A stretch of DNA of 12,975 nucleotides, taken from the NCBI GenBank assembly GCA_900555925.1, contig USMU01000054.1, positions 1-12,975 of the forward strand. The letters are read 5' to 3'. Under the pieces are notes generated by a model, which had not been told where the DNA came from, did not search any database, and worked only from the letters and a program-made list of their open reading frames with translations. Source of the stretch: an uncultured Clostridium sp. GTDB taxonomy: Bacteria; Bacillota; Clostridia; Christensenellales; Borkfalkiaceae. Of the stretch, positions 6,164-12,975 are shown piece after piece. Numbering within the stretch: the first letter of the stretch is position 1; each line of letters opens with the position of its first letter. A program made the position numbers and the translations under genes.

Positions 6164-9019
6164 ATGATAAAAAATTTGAGTGAACAAACTTCTTCTTTCG
6201 GTCTTTGCTCGCCGCGTTCGTATTATATCCCTTTCGGCCGCGGGCAAAAGGAAGCGGAGAGGGAACAGAGCGGGCGCTTCGTTTCGCTGAACGGGGAATG
6301 GGGCTTTCGGGCCTATGAAAAGCTCGCGGATATCGGCGACGATTTTTGCACGCAGACACTGCCCGAAAAAATAAACGTGCCTTCCTGCGTACAGTATTAC
6401 GGTTACGATTATTTTCAATATACGAATGTCCGTTATCCGTTTCCTTACGACCCGCCCCGCGTTCCCGTAAAGAACCCCGCGTATCATTACAGCCGCGATT
6501 TTTCGCATGACGGCAAGGGTAAGCTGTATCTTGTCTTTGAGGGAGTAGATTCGTGTTTTTACGTATATGTCAACGGCCGCTTTGTCGGCTTTTCGCAGAT
6601 TTCTCATAGGCTGAGCGAATTCGATGTCACCGATTTCGCCGTCGAGGGGAAAAACCGTCTGGACGTCGTCGTGCAGAAATGGTGTACGGGCAGTTATTTC
6701 GAAGATCAGGATAAGTGGCGTTTTACGGGCGTTTTCCGCGACGTTTATCTTCTTAAACGCGAAAAAGGGCATATCATAGATTATAAAATCGAGACGTCTG
6801 TTTCGGACGGAAATGCGGAAATCGTCTTTTCTCACCTTTCGGGCGGAGCCGCGGAAGTTGTTTTCGGCGGGCAGAAACAGAGAGTCGAGGCCGGAGGACA
6901 AGCGTGTTTTAAGGTGGAAAAAGCTGAGCTTTGGAGTGCGGAAAACCCCGTCTTATACGATTTGGAAATTCTTTCCGAGGGAGAAAGAATTTTTGAAAAA
7001 GTCGGTATCCGGACCATAGAAATCCGCGACAGAAAGTATCTGTTTAACGGACAGCCCATAAAATTCCGCGGCGTCAACCGCCATGATTTTCACTCTGAAA
7101 AGGGAGCAGCCGTTTCGCTCTCCGATATAGAGGAGGATTTGCGGCTCATGAAAACGTTGAATATCAATGCGATTCGGACTTCGCACTATCCCTCCGCGCC
7201 CGAATTTTATAAACTTTGCGACAAGTACGGATTTTATGTAATTTCGGAATCGGACTTGGAAACACACGGCACGACGTTGTTAGACGCGGCGACGGCGGGC
7301 GTGAGCGGTCAGCGCGCTTTCGCCTTGCTTTCCGATGATAGCGCATACGAAAAGGCTTATGTAGAACGTCAGATTGTCAATGTGGAGACGAATAAAAACC
7401 GTCCCTGTGTAGCTTTTTGGTCGATGGGAAACGAATCGGGCTGGGGAAGAAACTTCGTCGCGGCAAGCGCGGAAATCCGCCGTCGGGACTCCCGTCCCAT
7501 TCATTACGAATCGAGCATTTATGTCGAGCGTCCCGCCCGCGACGACGAATATTATTCCGATTGTATCGATATTCAAAGCCGCATGTATCCTTCTGTGGAG
7601 TGGATGCGCGACGAATACCTTCCCGATGTACGGGAGCGCCGCCCGCTCTTTTTGTGTGAATATGCGCACGCGATGGGGAACAGTCCGGGCGGGCTCAAAG
7701 AATATTGGGACCTTATGGAATCGAACGACAGCTTTATGGGCGGCTGTATCTGGGAATGGGCCGACCACGGCGTTTCTTACCGCGGCGGAGCGTTTCGTTA
7801 CGGCGGAGATTTCGGAGAACTCATTCACGACGGGAATTTTTGTATAGACGGCATCGTTACGCCCGACAGAAAAATAAAGAGCGGTACGCTGGAAATGAAG
7901 AAAGCCTATCAGCCTCTTTCCTTTGAGAGGACGGAAAACGGAATTTCCGCTTTCAACAAAAATTACTTTTCCGCTTTGGCAGGGAAGCTCGTCATTTTAT
8001 ATAAAAATTACGGAAAAGAGGAGGGCAGGGAAGAACTGAATATCGCCGTCGGACCGCGCGAGGGAATAGAAATTCCCTGTCGTGACGCCCAGACTGTGCT
8101 CGTCAGATTTTTTGCGGGAGAGGGCGGCGGAGTCCCCGAAGGGACGGAACTCGCGTCCGAGGGCTTTTTCAAGGAGACCTTCGTTTCGCAAGAGGTGACG
8201 GGAGAGGCGGAAATTTTTAACGACGGCGGAGTTGTTTGCGTGCATACCGAAAATGCGGATTACCGCTTCGACGGCATAAGCGGAGAAATTTCGTCCGTGA
8301 AAGCGTATGGGAAGGACTTGGGCGGTATTCGGGTATGTACTTGGCGCGCTCCTACGGACAACGATTGGAGTGTAGATCGTTTTCTTCAAAATGCAGTAAA
8401 TGAAGCGCGGGAAATTTCGTTTGAGGGCTCCTGCGTTACGGTGAAAGGAAATATCGTATACGGAGGCAGAATGCCGCTCGTCCGCTATACACTTCGCTAT
8501 ATTTTCGGAAAAGAGGGTTTTGACGTGGAGGCGGAATATCTCGGTTCGGAATATTTCCGTTGCCTTCCCCGCTTCGGAATGGGGATGAAGCTCGGCAAAG
8601 AATTTGATGCGCTCTGTTATTGCGCCTACGGGCCGCAGGAAAGTTATTCGGATAAGTATTTAGGGACGGTGAAGGACGTCTATATTTCAAAGGTTTCTCG
8701 GGAATACAGCCGCCTTTATATCAAGCCGCAGGAATCGGGCAGTCACTTCGGGGCGGATTTTGCGGAAGTATCCGACGGGGAAATTATTGTCCGCGCGGAA
8801 GGAATGAACAGCTTTTCCGCAATCGGGTATTCGGCGGAGACCTTGACGCAGGCAAAACACGACGATGAACTGCCTGCTTCCGACGCCGTATATTTTAACG
8901 CGGATTTTGCCATGAGCGGAATAGGGTCTAATTCCTGTGGGCCTGAGCTCCCTCTTCGCTATCGGGTACCGAAGTGCGGAACGGGCAGAATTGCTTTCCG
9001 CTTCGGGTTGAAAAGATAA
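6164..9019 (+). CDS. lacZ: GH2 beta-galactosidase (LacZ type)
   Basis: Cytoplasmic retaining beta-galactosidase of 951 residues from ATG 6164, close to the roughly 1000 usual for LacZ. AGGTGG at 6153-6158 lies 5 nt upstream of this ATG and overlaps an alternative in-frame GTG at 6155, which is why ATG 6164 is preferred. Domains in order: sugar-binding jelly roll (LNGEWGF, then VYVNGRFVGFSQISH near 135-148), immunoglobulin-like domain (about 200-285), TIM barrel with NRHDFH at 305-310, acid/base Glu424 in SMGNESGWG and nucleophile Glu499 in LFLCEYAHAMGNSPGG, then the C-terminal small-chain domain with RAPTDND. No signal peptide. All catalytic motifs are intact, so it should be active. It is the last gene of the GH127-MBL-lacZ unit, 70 nt after the MBL gene. 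Context suggests galactose release from pectic galactan or arabinogalactan fragments rather than a dedicated lactose role; no lactose permease is present. Confidence 0.94.
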   Translation: MIKNLSEQTSSFGLCSPRSYYIPFGRGQKEAEREQSGRFVSLNGEWGFRAYEKLADIGDDFCTQTLPEKINVPSCVQYYGYDYFQYTNVRYPFPYDPPRVPVKNPAYHYSRDFSHDGKGKLYLVFEGVDSCFYVYVNGRFVGFSQISHRLSEFDVTDFAVEGKNRLDVVVQKWCTGSYFEDQDKWRFTGVFRDVYLLKREKGHIIDYKIETSVSDGNAEIVFSHLSGGAAEVVFGGQKQRVEAGGQACFKVEKAELWSAENPVLYDLEILSEGERIFEKVGIRTIEIRDRKYLFNGQPIKFRGVNRHDFHSEKGAAVSLSDIEEDLRLMKTLNINAIRTSHYPSAPEFYKLCDKYGFYVISESDLETHGTTLLDAATAGVSGQRAFALLSDDSAYEKAYVERQIVNVETNKNRPCVAFWSMGNESGWGRNFVAASAEIRRRDSRPIHYESSIYVERPARDDEYYSDCIDIQSRMYPSVEWMRDEYLPDVRERRPLFLCEYAHAMGNSPGGLKEYWDLMESNDSFMGGCIWEWADHGVSYRGGAFRYGGDFGELIHDGNFCIDGIVTPDRKIKSGTLEMKKAYQPLSFERTENGISAFNKNYFSALAGKLVILYKNYGKEEGREELNIAVGPREGIEIPCRDAQTVLVRFFAGEGGGVPEGTELASEGFFKETFVSQEVTGEAEIFNDGGVVCVHTENADYRFDGISGEISSVKAYGKDLGGIRVCTWRAPTDNDWSVDRFLQNAVNEAREISFEGSCVTVKGNIVYGGRMPLVRYTLRYIFGKEGFDVEAEYLGSEYFRCLPRFGMGMKLGKEFDALCYCAYGPQESYSDKYLGTVKDVYISKVSREYSRLYIKPQESGSHFGADFAEVSDGEIIVRAEGMNSFSAIGYSAETLTQAKHDDELPASDAVYFNADFAMSGIGSNSCGPELPLRYRVPKCGTGRIAFRFGLKR

Positions 9020-9047
9020 GTTTTTCGCTATGAATTTGTTTATCGGC

Positions 9048-9095
9048 AAAAGAATCGTCCCGTCGCTCAATGAACGAGCGGCGGGACGATTCTTT
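9048..9095. terminator. Bidirectional terminator between convergent lacZ and LacI-family genes
   Basis: A 20-bp stem (9048-9067 region pairing with 9076-9095, one G-U pair) has a 7-nt loop at 9069-9075. A-rich DNA precedes it and T-rich DNA follows, so it can act on both strands. lacZ ends at 9019 and the minus-strand repressor ends at 9099, four nt beyond the hairpin. Confidence 0.85.
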
Positions 9096-9098
9096 CAT

Positions 9099-10121
9099 TT
9101 ATACGGTTTCTCGCAAAATCAAGTGAGGGGAAACGGTTGTCACGCCGTTGACGGTCTCTCCGTTGAACAATTTTACGAGGCTGTTGACGGCGAGTTCACA
9201 GAGTTGATCTAATCCGTTATCGATACTGCTCAATGGAGGAGTGGTGCATTGTGTAATAATGGAGTTATTGTATCCAATAATAGAAATATCCTCAGGAACG
9301 CGCATTTTTCGTTTTGCCGCTGCGTTGAGCACGCCCGCCGCGAGTACATCGTTAGAGGTAATGACGACGTCGACTTTATGGGAGGCATCTAAAAATTTCG
9401 TAAATTGTTCCGCGGCGGAATTGGGCGTCGGCTCACAGCGGAGTGTCCGTCCCGTAGGATCTAAACCACATTCTTTCATTCCCTCTAAAAATCCGGTCAT
9501 TTTAAGATTTCCGCTGTATGTGTCAGCATCGTATAAAAAGAGAAAATTGCGGCGTTTTTCAGACAGCTTGTGGACACAGTCTCGCACGGCGGCAAAATCG
9601 TCGCAGTAAAAAGAATAAATATTGTCGCTTTTAATTTTTCCGTTGATAATAACTAACGGACAGTGCTTTGCCGCATTTATCAGATAAGCATTATTTCCAT
9701 GTGCGTCCAAAAAGACAGAGCCGATCAGTATAATGGCATCGACCTGCTTTGTAATGAGCATTTCAATAGATTTTTGCTTTTGGATATAATCTTCGCCCGT
9801 ACAACTTAAAATGATATGATGCCCGCGCTTTCGCAGGGCGGATTCCAAGAGACTGATGGCGGTCGCATAATACAAATCTTTTAAGTTATAACACACAATT
9901 CCGATTAAATTTCCGGAAGTTCGCGTAGAAAGATTTTGCGCAATGGCACTCGGGACATAATTATGGCTTCGGATTACCGAAAAAACCTTTTCTTTCGTCT
10001 TTTCGCTCACGGAAGGCGAATTGTTCAAAACGCGCGAAACGGTCGCAATCGATACGCCCGCTTCGCTGGCGATAGTGTAAATATTAATCTTCATGGTATT
10101 GCGTTTTTGAATCTTATCCAT
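9099..10121 (-). CDS. LacI/GalR-family transcriptional repressor
   Basis: Sugar-responsive repressor of 340 residues. The N-terminal helix-turn-helix is clear: IYTIASEAGVSIATVSRVLN at about 14-33. The hinge helix PSAIAQNLS follows at 57-65, then the periplasmic-binding-protein-like effector domain (NLIGIVCYNLKDLYY, ITSNDVLAAGVLNAAAKRKMRVPEDISIIGYNNS). Start choice: ATG at 10121 has AAGGGA 7 nt upstream; a second ATG at 10094 has no Shine-Dalgarno, and an upstream extension to 10208 would read through the promoter region. It is divergent from uxaB, with a perfect LacI-type palindrome between them, so it most likely controls uxaBA and itself. The effector is probably a hexuronate-pathway intermediate (inference). 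It could instead be a global CcpA-like factor, but the local divergent arrangement favours a pathway-specific role. Confidence 0.94.
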   Translation of the reverse strand: MDKIQKRNTMKINIYTIASEAGVSIATVSRVLNNSPSVSEKTKEKVFSVIRSHNYVPSAIAQNLSTRTSGNLIGIVCYNLKDLYYATAISLLESALRKRGHHIILSCTGEDYIQKQKSIEMLITKQVDAIILIGSVFLDAHGNNAYLINAAKHCPLVIINGKIKSDNIYSFYCDDFAAVRDCVHKLSEKRRNFLFLYDADTYSGNLKMTGFLEGMKECGLDPTGRTLRCEPTPNSAAEQFTKFLDASHKVDVVITSNDVLAAGVLNAAAKRKMRVPEDISIIGYNNSIITQCTTPPLSSIDNGLDQLCELAVNSLVKLFNGETVNGVTTVSPHLILRETV

Positions 10122-10169
10122 TTTTTCGTCCCTTAAAAAAATTATTTTCAACAAATTTTCGGAAAAGTA

Positions 10170-10198
10170 TTGACAATTGAAAATAAGTGTGATAGAAT
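10170..10198 (+). promoter_or_regulatory. Strong promoter of uxaBA
   Basis: Perfect TTGACA at 10170-10175, a 17-bp spacer and TAGAAT at 10193-10198 (5 of 6), with an extended -10 TG at 10190-10191. The predicted start near 10205 lies about 10 bp before the palindrome at 10215 and gives a leader of about 120 nt before the ATG at 10326. Its strength is consistent with a promoter that must be held off by a repressor. Confidence 0.88.
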
Positions 10199-10208
10199 TA
10201 TTTCGCAA
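10180..10208 (-). promoter_or_regulatory. Weak candidate promoter for the LacI-family gene
   Basis: On the minus strand, TTGCGA (10208-10203) and TATTTT (10185-10180) are separated by 17 bp; each matches consensus at 4 of 6. It overlaps the divergent uxaB promoter, and the 14-bp palindrome at 10215 would lie directly upstream of its -35 box. Overlap implies the two promoters compete. Confidence 0.35.
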
Positions 10209-10214
10209 ATAAAT

Positions 10215-10228
10215 TGTAAGCGCTTACA
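10215..10228. promoter_or_regulatory. Perfect LacI-family/cre-type operator (O1)
   Basis: TGTAAGCGCTTACA is a perfect 14-bp palindrome with the central CG of LacI-family operators and fits the Bacillota cre consensus TGWAANCGNTNWCA at every position. It sits in the first transcribed bases of uxaB and upstream of the divergent repressor gene. Bound protein would block initiation or elongation into uxaB. Whether the local repressor, CcpA or both bind cannot be decided from sequence. Confidence 0.85.
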
Positions 10229-10325
10229 TTATGTCTTTAATTTCAGTATCTTTTATTTTAACACATAAGAGAAAGAAAGTCAATGATATTTATGAAAACA
10301 AAACATGAAGAATGGCGAGGGTTTT

Positions 10326-11753
10326 ATGGCAAAAATCAATGAAAAGTATGCAAACAGGACGAAAAAACCGAATAAAGTATTGATGTTCGGAGAGGGAAAT
10401 TTTCTGCGCGCATTTATCGGAAGAATCGTAAAAAACTGCAATGACGTATGCGCTTACAATGGCGGGATCGTCGCTTTGCAGGGGGTAGAACGGGGGATGA
10501 GCGAGGTCATCAACGCGCAGGACGGACTGTATACATTGGTAGAACGCGGATATGAGAACGGCGGAGCCGTCTGCCGAGAAACGGTGATGGATTGTCTGAA
10601 CGGCTGTATCAATCCGTATGAGGATTACGAAGCGTTTTTGGCGACTGCGCGGGAGGAAAGGATCCGCGTCGTCATCTCCAACACGACGGAATTCGGCATT
10701 TGCTACGACCAATCCGAAACGTCCTTGCGTCCGCACAAAAATTTTCCGGCAAAACTGACGGACTGGCTGAATGAACGTTTCCGTACTTTGGGAGAGAAAG
10801 GCGGAGTTTTGATTCTTCCCTGCGAACTTATCGACCATAATGCCGATCGGCTTTCGGAGTACGTATTGCGTTATGCGCGGGAATGGGGATTGAGCGAAGA
10901 ATTTTTTGTTTGGCTGAAAGAGAAGTGCCGTTTCTGCAATACGCTGGTGGACCGCGTGGTTTCCGGCTATCCTTCTTCGGAGGCGAAGGAGATGGAGAAA
11001 AAGTTCGGATATGAGGATTCTCTCATTGACGTATGCGAGCCCTTCCTCCTTTGGGTCATCGATTCTGCGGCACCGATAGACGAATATATTCCCGTGTCGA
11101 AATGCGGCCTGAATATCGTAGTTACTACAAATTTTGAATCTTACCGTACCCGCAAGGTGAGAATTTTGAACGGAGCGCATACCGGCAGCGTTTTGGCGGG
11201 ACATCTCTGCGGCTTTGAGACGGTGGATCAACTCGTTGCGGATCCCGTATTTTTTTCCTTCATCGACGGGGCGATGAAAGAGGAGGTCATTCCTTCTTTT
11301 CAAGGAGAACATTTGCATGAATACGCGGAGGAAGTATTTGAGCGTTTCCGCAATCCCTTTATTCATCACAGATTGACGAGTATCGCACTCAATTCGGTTT
11401 CCAAGTTTCGTGCCCGTGTCCTGAGCAGTATTTCCGATTGCGTGAAAAAGGGAATTTATCCCAGACGGCTGTTTTTCTCTTTGGCTGCGCTCCTTGTCTT
11501 TTACGAGCGCGAAGCCGACGGGGCGGTGAACGACGAGGCGATATATACCGAACGTTTCAAGAAATATTTTGACGAAGGGAAAACGATCGGCCGCAGGGAA
11601 ATGCTTCGCAAAATTTTGTCGGACGAGGTGCTTTGGGGAGAGGATTTGACGAAAATCTCCGGATTGTACGAACAGGTGGCCGCGGATGATGAAAGGATCG
11701 GAAGACTCGGCATGTATAAAGCGGTTGCCGAAGCGGCAAGGGGACAAAAATGA
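10326..11753 (+). CDS. uxaB: Tagaturonate reductase (altronate oxidoreductase)
   Basis: NAD-dependent cytoplasmic reductase converting D-tagaturonate to D-altronate in galacturonate breakdown. From ATG 10326 it is 475 residues, close to the 483 of E. coli UxaB. It is a polyol-specific long-chain dehydrogenase: nucleotide-binding GEGNFLRAF at 22-30, SNTTE at 118-122, LPCELIDHNA at 164-173, FCNTLVDRVVSGYP near 203-216, and catalytic KVRILNGAH with Lys277, Asn282 and His285, the K-x4-N-x2-H triad of mannitol dehydrogenases. The FxxGNFLRAF form and the adjacent uxaA favour UxaB over mannonate reductase UxuB. Start choice: GAGGG at 10317-10321 precedes ATG 10326 by 4 nt; an in-frame ATG at 10305 adds 7 residues but lacks a good ribosome site. 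The stop overlaps the uxaA start by 4 bp, so translation is coupled. Confidence 0.92.
   Translation: MAKINEKYANRTKKPNKVLMFGEGNFLRAFIGRIVKNCNDVCAYNGGIVALQGVERGMSEVINAQDGLYTLVERGYENGGAVCRETVMDCLNGCINPYEDYEAFLATAREERIRVVISNTTEFGICYDQSETSLRPHKNFPAKLTDWLNERFRTLGEKGGVLILPCELIDHNADRLSEYVLRYAREWGLSEEFFVWLKEKCRFCNTLVDRVVSGYPSSEAKEMEKKFGYEDSLIDVCEPFLLWVIDSAAPIDEYIPVSKCGLNIVVTTNFESYRTRKVRILNGAHTGSVLAGHLCGFETVDQLVADPVFFSFIDGAMKEEVIPSFQGEHLHEYAEEVFERFRNPFIHHRLTSIALNSVSKFRARVLSSISDCVKKGIYPRRLFFSLAALLVFYEREADGAVNDEAIYTERFKKYFDEGKTIGRREMLRKILSDEVLWGEDLTKISGLYEQVAADDERIGRLGMYKAVAEAARGQK
10445..10458. promoter_or_regulatory. Candidate auxiliary operator (O2) inside uxaB
   Basis: CGTATGCGCTTACA matches the O1 palindrome at 12 of 14 positions, with one half-site (GCGCTTACA) intact. 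It is 230 bp from O1, close to 22 turns of B-DNA at 10.5 bp per turn, so the two sites would face the same side of the helix. It lies in codons for DVCAYN of uxaB. Placement inside the first structural gene resembles lac O2, but sequence match is the only evidence. Confidence 0.4.
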
Positions 11754-12975
11754 ACGCACTTTTATTGAATCCCGCGGACGACGTGGCTGTGGCGACCGCA
11801 CGGATTCCCGCTGGGGAAACCGTCGAAGCGGGAACGAGGAAAGTTGTCGCACAAAACGATATTCCGAAGCTGCATAAAATCGCTTTACGGGACATTCCTT
11901 CGGGGGAACATGTGCGCAAATATGGCTATTCTATCGGCATTTCTCTCGGTATCCGTGCAGGCGAACACGTACATACGCATAACCTTCGTTCCGGACTGCG
12001 CTGCTCGGATTGCTACGAATACTCTCCGAAAATAATTTCAGAGGCAACATATCCGAAAATTTCCTTTGAAGGCTATCGCCGAAAGGACGGACGGATCGGA
12101 ATCCGTAATCAAATCCTCGTTCTTCCGACGGTCGGTTGTATCAATAACGTATGTGAGGAAATCGCGCGCATTACTCGGGAAAAGAGCGGATATAAAGAAA
12201 TTTACGCCATGCCGCACCCTTACGGATGCTCTCAGCTCGGAGATGATTTACAGGCGACGCAGAATATTCTTGCGGGGCTCGCTTCCAATCCGAATAACGG
12301 CGGTGTTTTGATCGTCTCGCTCGGCTGTGAAAACAATCGGTTGGAAGATTTTCTTTGTTGCCTGCAACTTTGCGATACGGCGCGGCTTCGTACCCTGCGC
12401 ACGCAGGACGAGGGCAATGAGATAGAAAAAGGAACCGCTCTTGCGTGCGAATTGGCGGAAATCTGCAAGGCGGATCAAAGAACACCATGCTTTTCCGACG
12501 ATTTAATCGTAGGTTTGAAATGCGGCGGTTCGGACGCTTTCAGCGGAATTACCGCCAATCCTGCGGTAGGAGTATTGACGGACAGGCTTATCGGCATGGG
12601 CGGAAGCGCCGTAATGACGGAAATTCCGGAGATGTTCGGGGCGGAACAGCTATTGTTCAACCGTTGCGTTTCCAAGGAAAAATTTGATGATTTGGCGAAG
12701 TTAATTCAGGACTTCAAGCGCTACTTTACCGACCACGGCGAAAGCGTCGGAGAAAATCCTTCTCCGGGCAATAAAGAGGGCGGAATCACTACGCTGGAAG
12801 AGAAATCGTTGGGCTGCGTCCTCAAAGGCGGGCATGCGGCGGTGTGCGACGTTCTTCGATACGGTGCGCGCGTACGGGAACGCGGACTTACGGTGCTGGA
12901 AGCGCCGGGCAACGACGCGACTGCGCAAACCGCGCTCGCCGCGGCGGGCGCCCAGCTGGTTCTGTTTACGACGGG
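11750..12975 (+). CDS. uxaA: Altronate dehydratase, 3' end cut by window
   Basis: Cytoplasmic iron-dependent dehydratase converting D-altronate to 2-keto-3-deoxy-D-gluconate, the step after UxaB. The reading frame opens at ATG 11750 and stays open to the window end: 408 residues of about 495 expected. N-terminal SAF domain (about 8-82) with GEHVHTHNL at 71-79; catalytic region from about 107 with GYRRKDGRIGIRNQILVLPTVGC, HPYGCSQLGDD (156-166), LGCENN (191-196) and the family hallmark GLKCGGSDAFSGITANPAVG (255-274); C-terminal domain TLEEKSLGCVLKGG and VLEAPGNDA. No frameshift or missing motif in the visible part. It starts in the uxaB stop (ATGA overlap at 11750-11753), so the two enzymes are made from one transcript with coupled translation. 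Confidence 0.95.
   Translation, partial: MNALLLNPADDVAVATARIPAGETVEAGTRKVVAQNDIPKLHKIALRDIPSGEHVRKYGYSIGISLGIRAGEHVHTHNLRSGLRCSDCYEYSPKIISEATYPKISFEGYRRKDGRIGIRNQILVLPTVGCINNVCEEIARITREKSGYKEIYAMPHPYGCSQLGDDLQATQNILAGLASNPNNGGVLIVSLGCENNRLEDFLCCLQLCDTARLRTLRTQDEGNEIEKGTALACELAEICKADQRTPCFSDDLIVGLKCGGSDAFSGITANPAVGVLTDRLIGMGGSAVMTEIPEMFGAEQLLFNRCVSKEKFDDLAKLIQDFKRYFTDHGESVGENPSPGNKEGGITTLEEKSLGCVLKGGHAAVCDVLRYGARVRERGLTVLEAPGNDATAQTALAAAGAQLVLFTT

Noticed and set aside
6056..6901. 281-codon open frame on the minus strand opposite lacZ
   Set aside because: Composition is typical of an antisense shadow (Arg, Phe and Ile rich, no motif) and it covers conserved GH2 sequence on the plus strand.
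10122..10208. 29-residue N-terminal extension of the LacI-family repressor
   Set aside because: The extension would be translated from promoter DNA, has no family similarity, and a good ribosome site precedes the ATG at 10121.
10290..11852. 520-codon open frame on the minus strand opposite uxaB
   Set aside because: It is a shadow of uxaB codon usage: Arg/Ser/Phe/His-rich, no domain, no ribosome site, and it spans two real genes. uxaB on the plus strand has full family motifs.
1..12975. CRISPR, phage, insertion sequence, toxin-antitoxin, defence or RNA gene content
   Set aside because: I looked for repeat-spacer periodicity, transposase or integrase motifs, terminal inverted repeats and tRNA-like folds on both strands and found none that stand up.

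Overview
The window looks like chromosomal DNA of an anaerobic Bacillota (Clostridia-type) bacterium. The support is a DarA/PstA-type c-di-AMP receptor, strong Shine-Dalgarno sites, near-consensus sigma-A promoters with 17-bp spacers, and a carbohydrate-utilisation gene set of the kind gut clostridia carry. Every recognised gene is chromosomal in character. I see no phage, transposon, CRISPR array, toxin-antitoxin or defence module, and no tRNA or rRNA gene.

Layout, left to right. (1) 18-1964: a lipoprotein with a divergent GH32-type five-bladed propeller, closed by a strong terminator at 1987-2029. (2) 2052-3271: two small genes, each with its own promoter. The first encodes an unrecognised 236-residue two-part protein. 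The second encodes the 109-residue c-di-AMP receptor DarA and ends in its own terminator. (3) 3287-9095: a plus-strand operon of a GH127-type beta-L-arabinofuranosidase, a PhnP-like metallo-beta-lactamase-fold hydrolase and a GH2 beta-galactosidase. Its promoter has a 7-bp-arm inverted repeat filling the -35/-10 spacer and short direct repeats upstream. A 20-bp hairpin between convergent genes ends it. (4) 9099-12975: a divergent unit with a LacI-family repressor on the minus strand and uxaB-uxaA (tagaturonate reductase, altronate dehydratase) on the plus strand. uxaA runs off the window end after 408 codons.

How the genes fit together. UxaB and UxaA are consecutive steps of D-galacturonate catabolism (tagaturonate to altronate to 2-keto-3-deoxygluconate). 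Beta-L-arabinofuranosidase and beta-galactosidase would remove side-chain sugars from pectic or arabinosylated plant polymers. The region therefore reads as a plant cell-wall (pectin-related) utilisation neighbourhood; that assignment is inference from gene families. The best-supported regulatory element is a perfect 14-bp palindrome of LacI-family/cre type at 10215-10228, just downstream of a near-perfect promoter for uxaBA. A 12/14 match to it lies 230 bp further down inside uxaB and could be an auxiliary operator.

I did not find a clearly new biological system. The items most worth a second look are the two-operator arrangement at uxaB, the unrecognised protein beside darA, the MBL hydrolase embedded in the glycosidase operon, and the divergent GH32-like lipoprotein.
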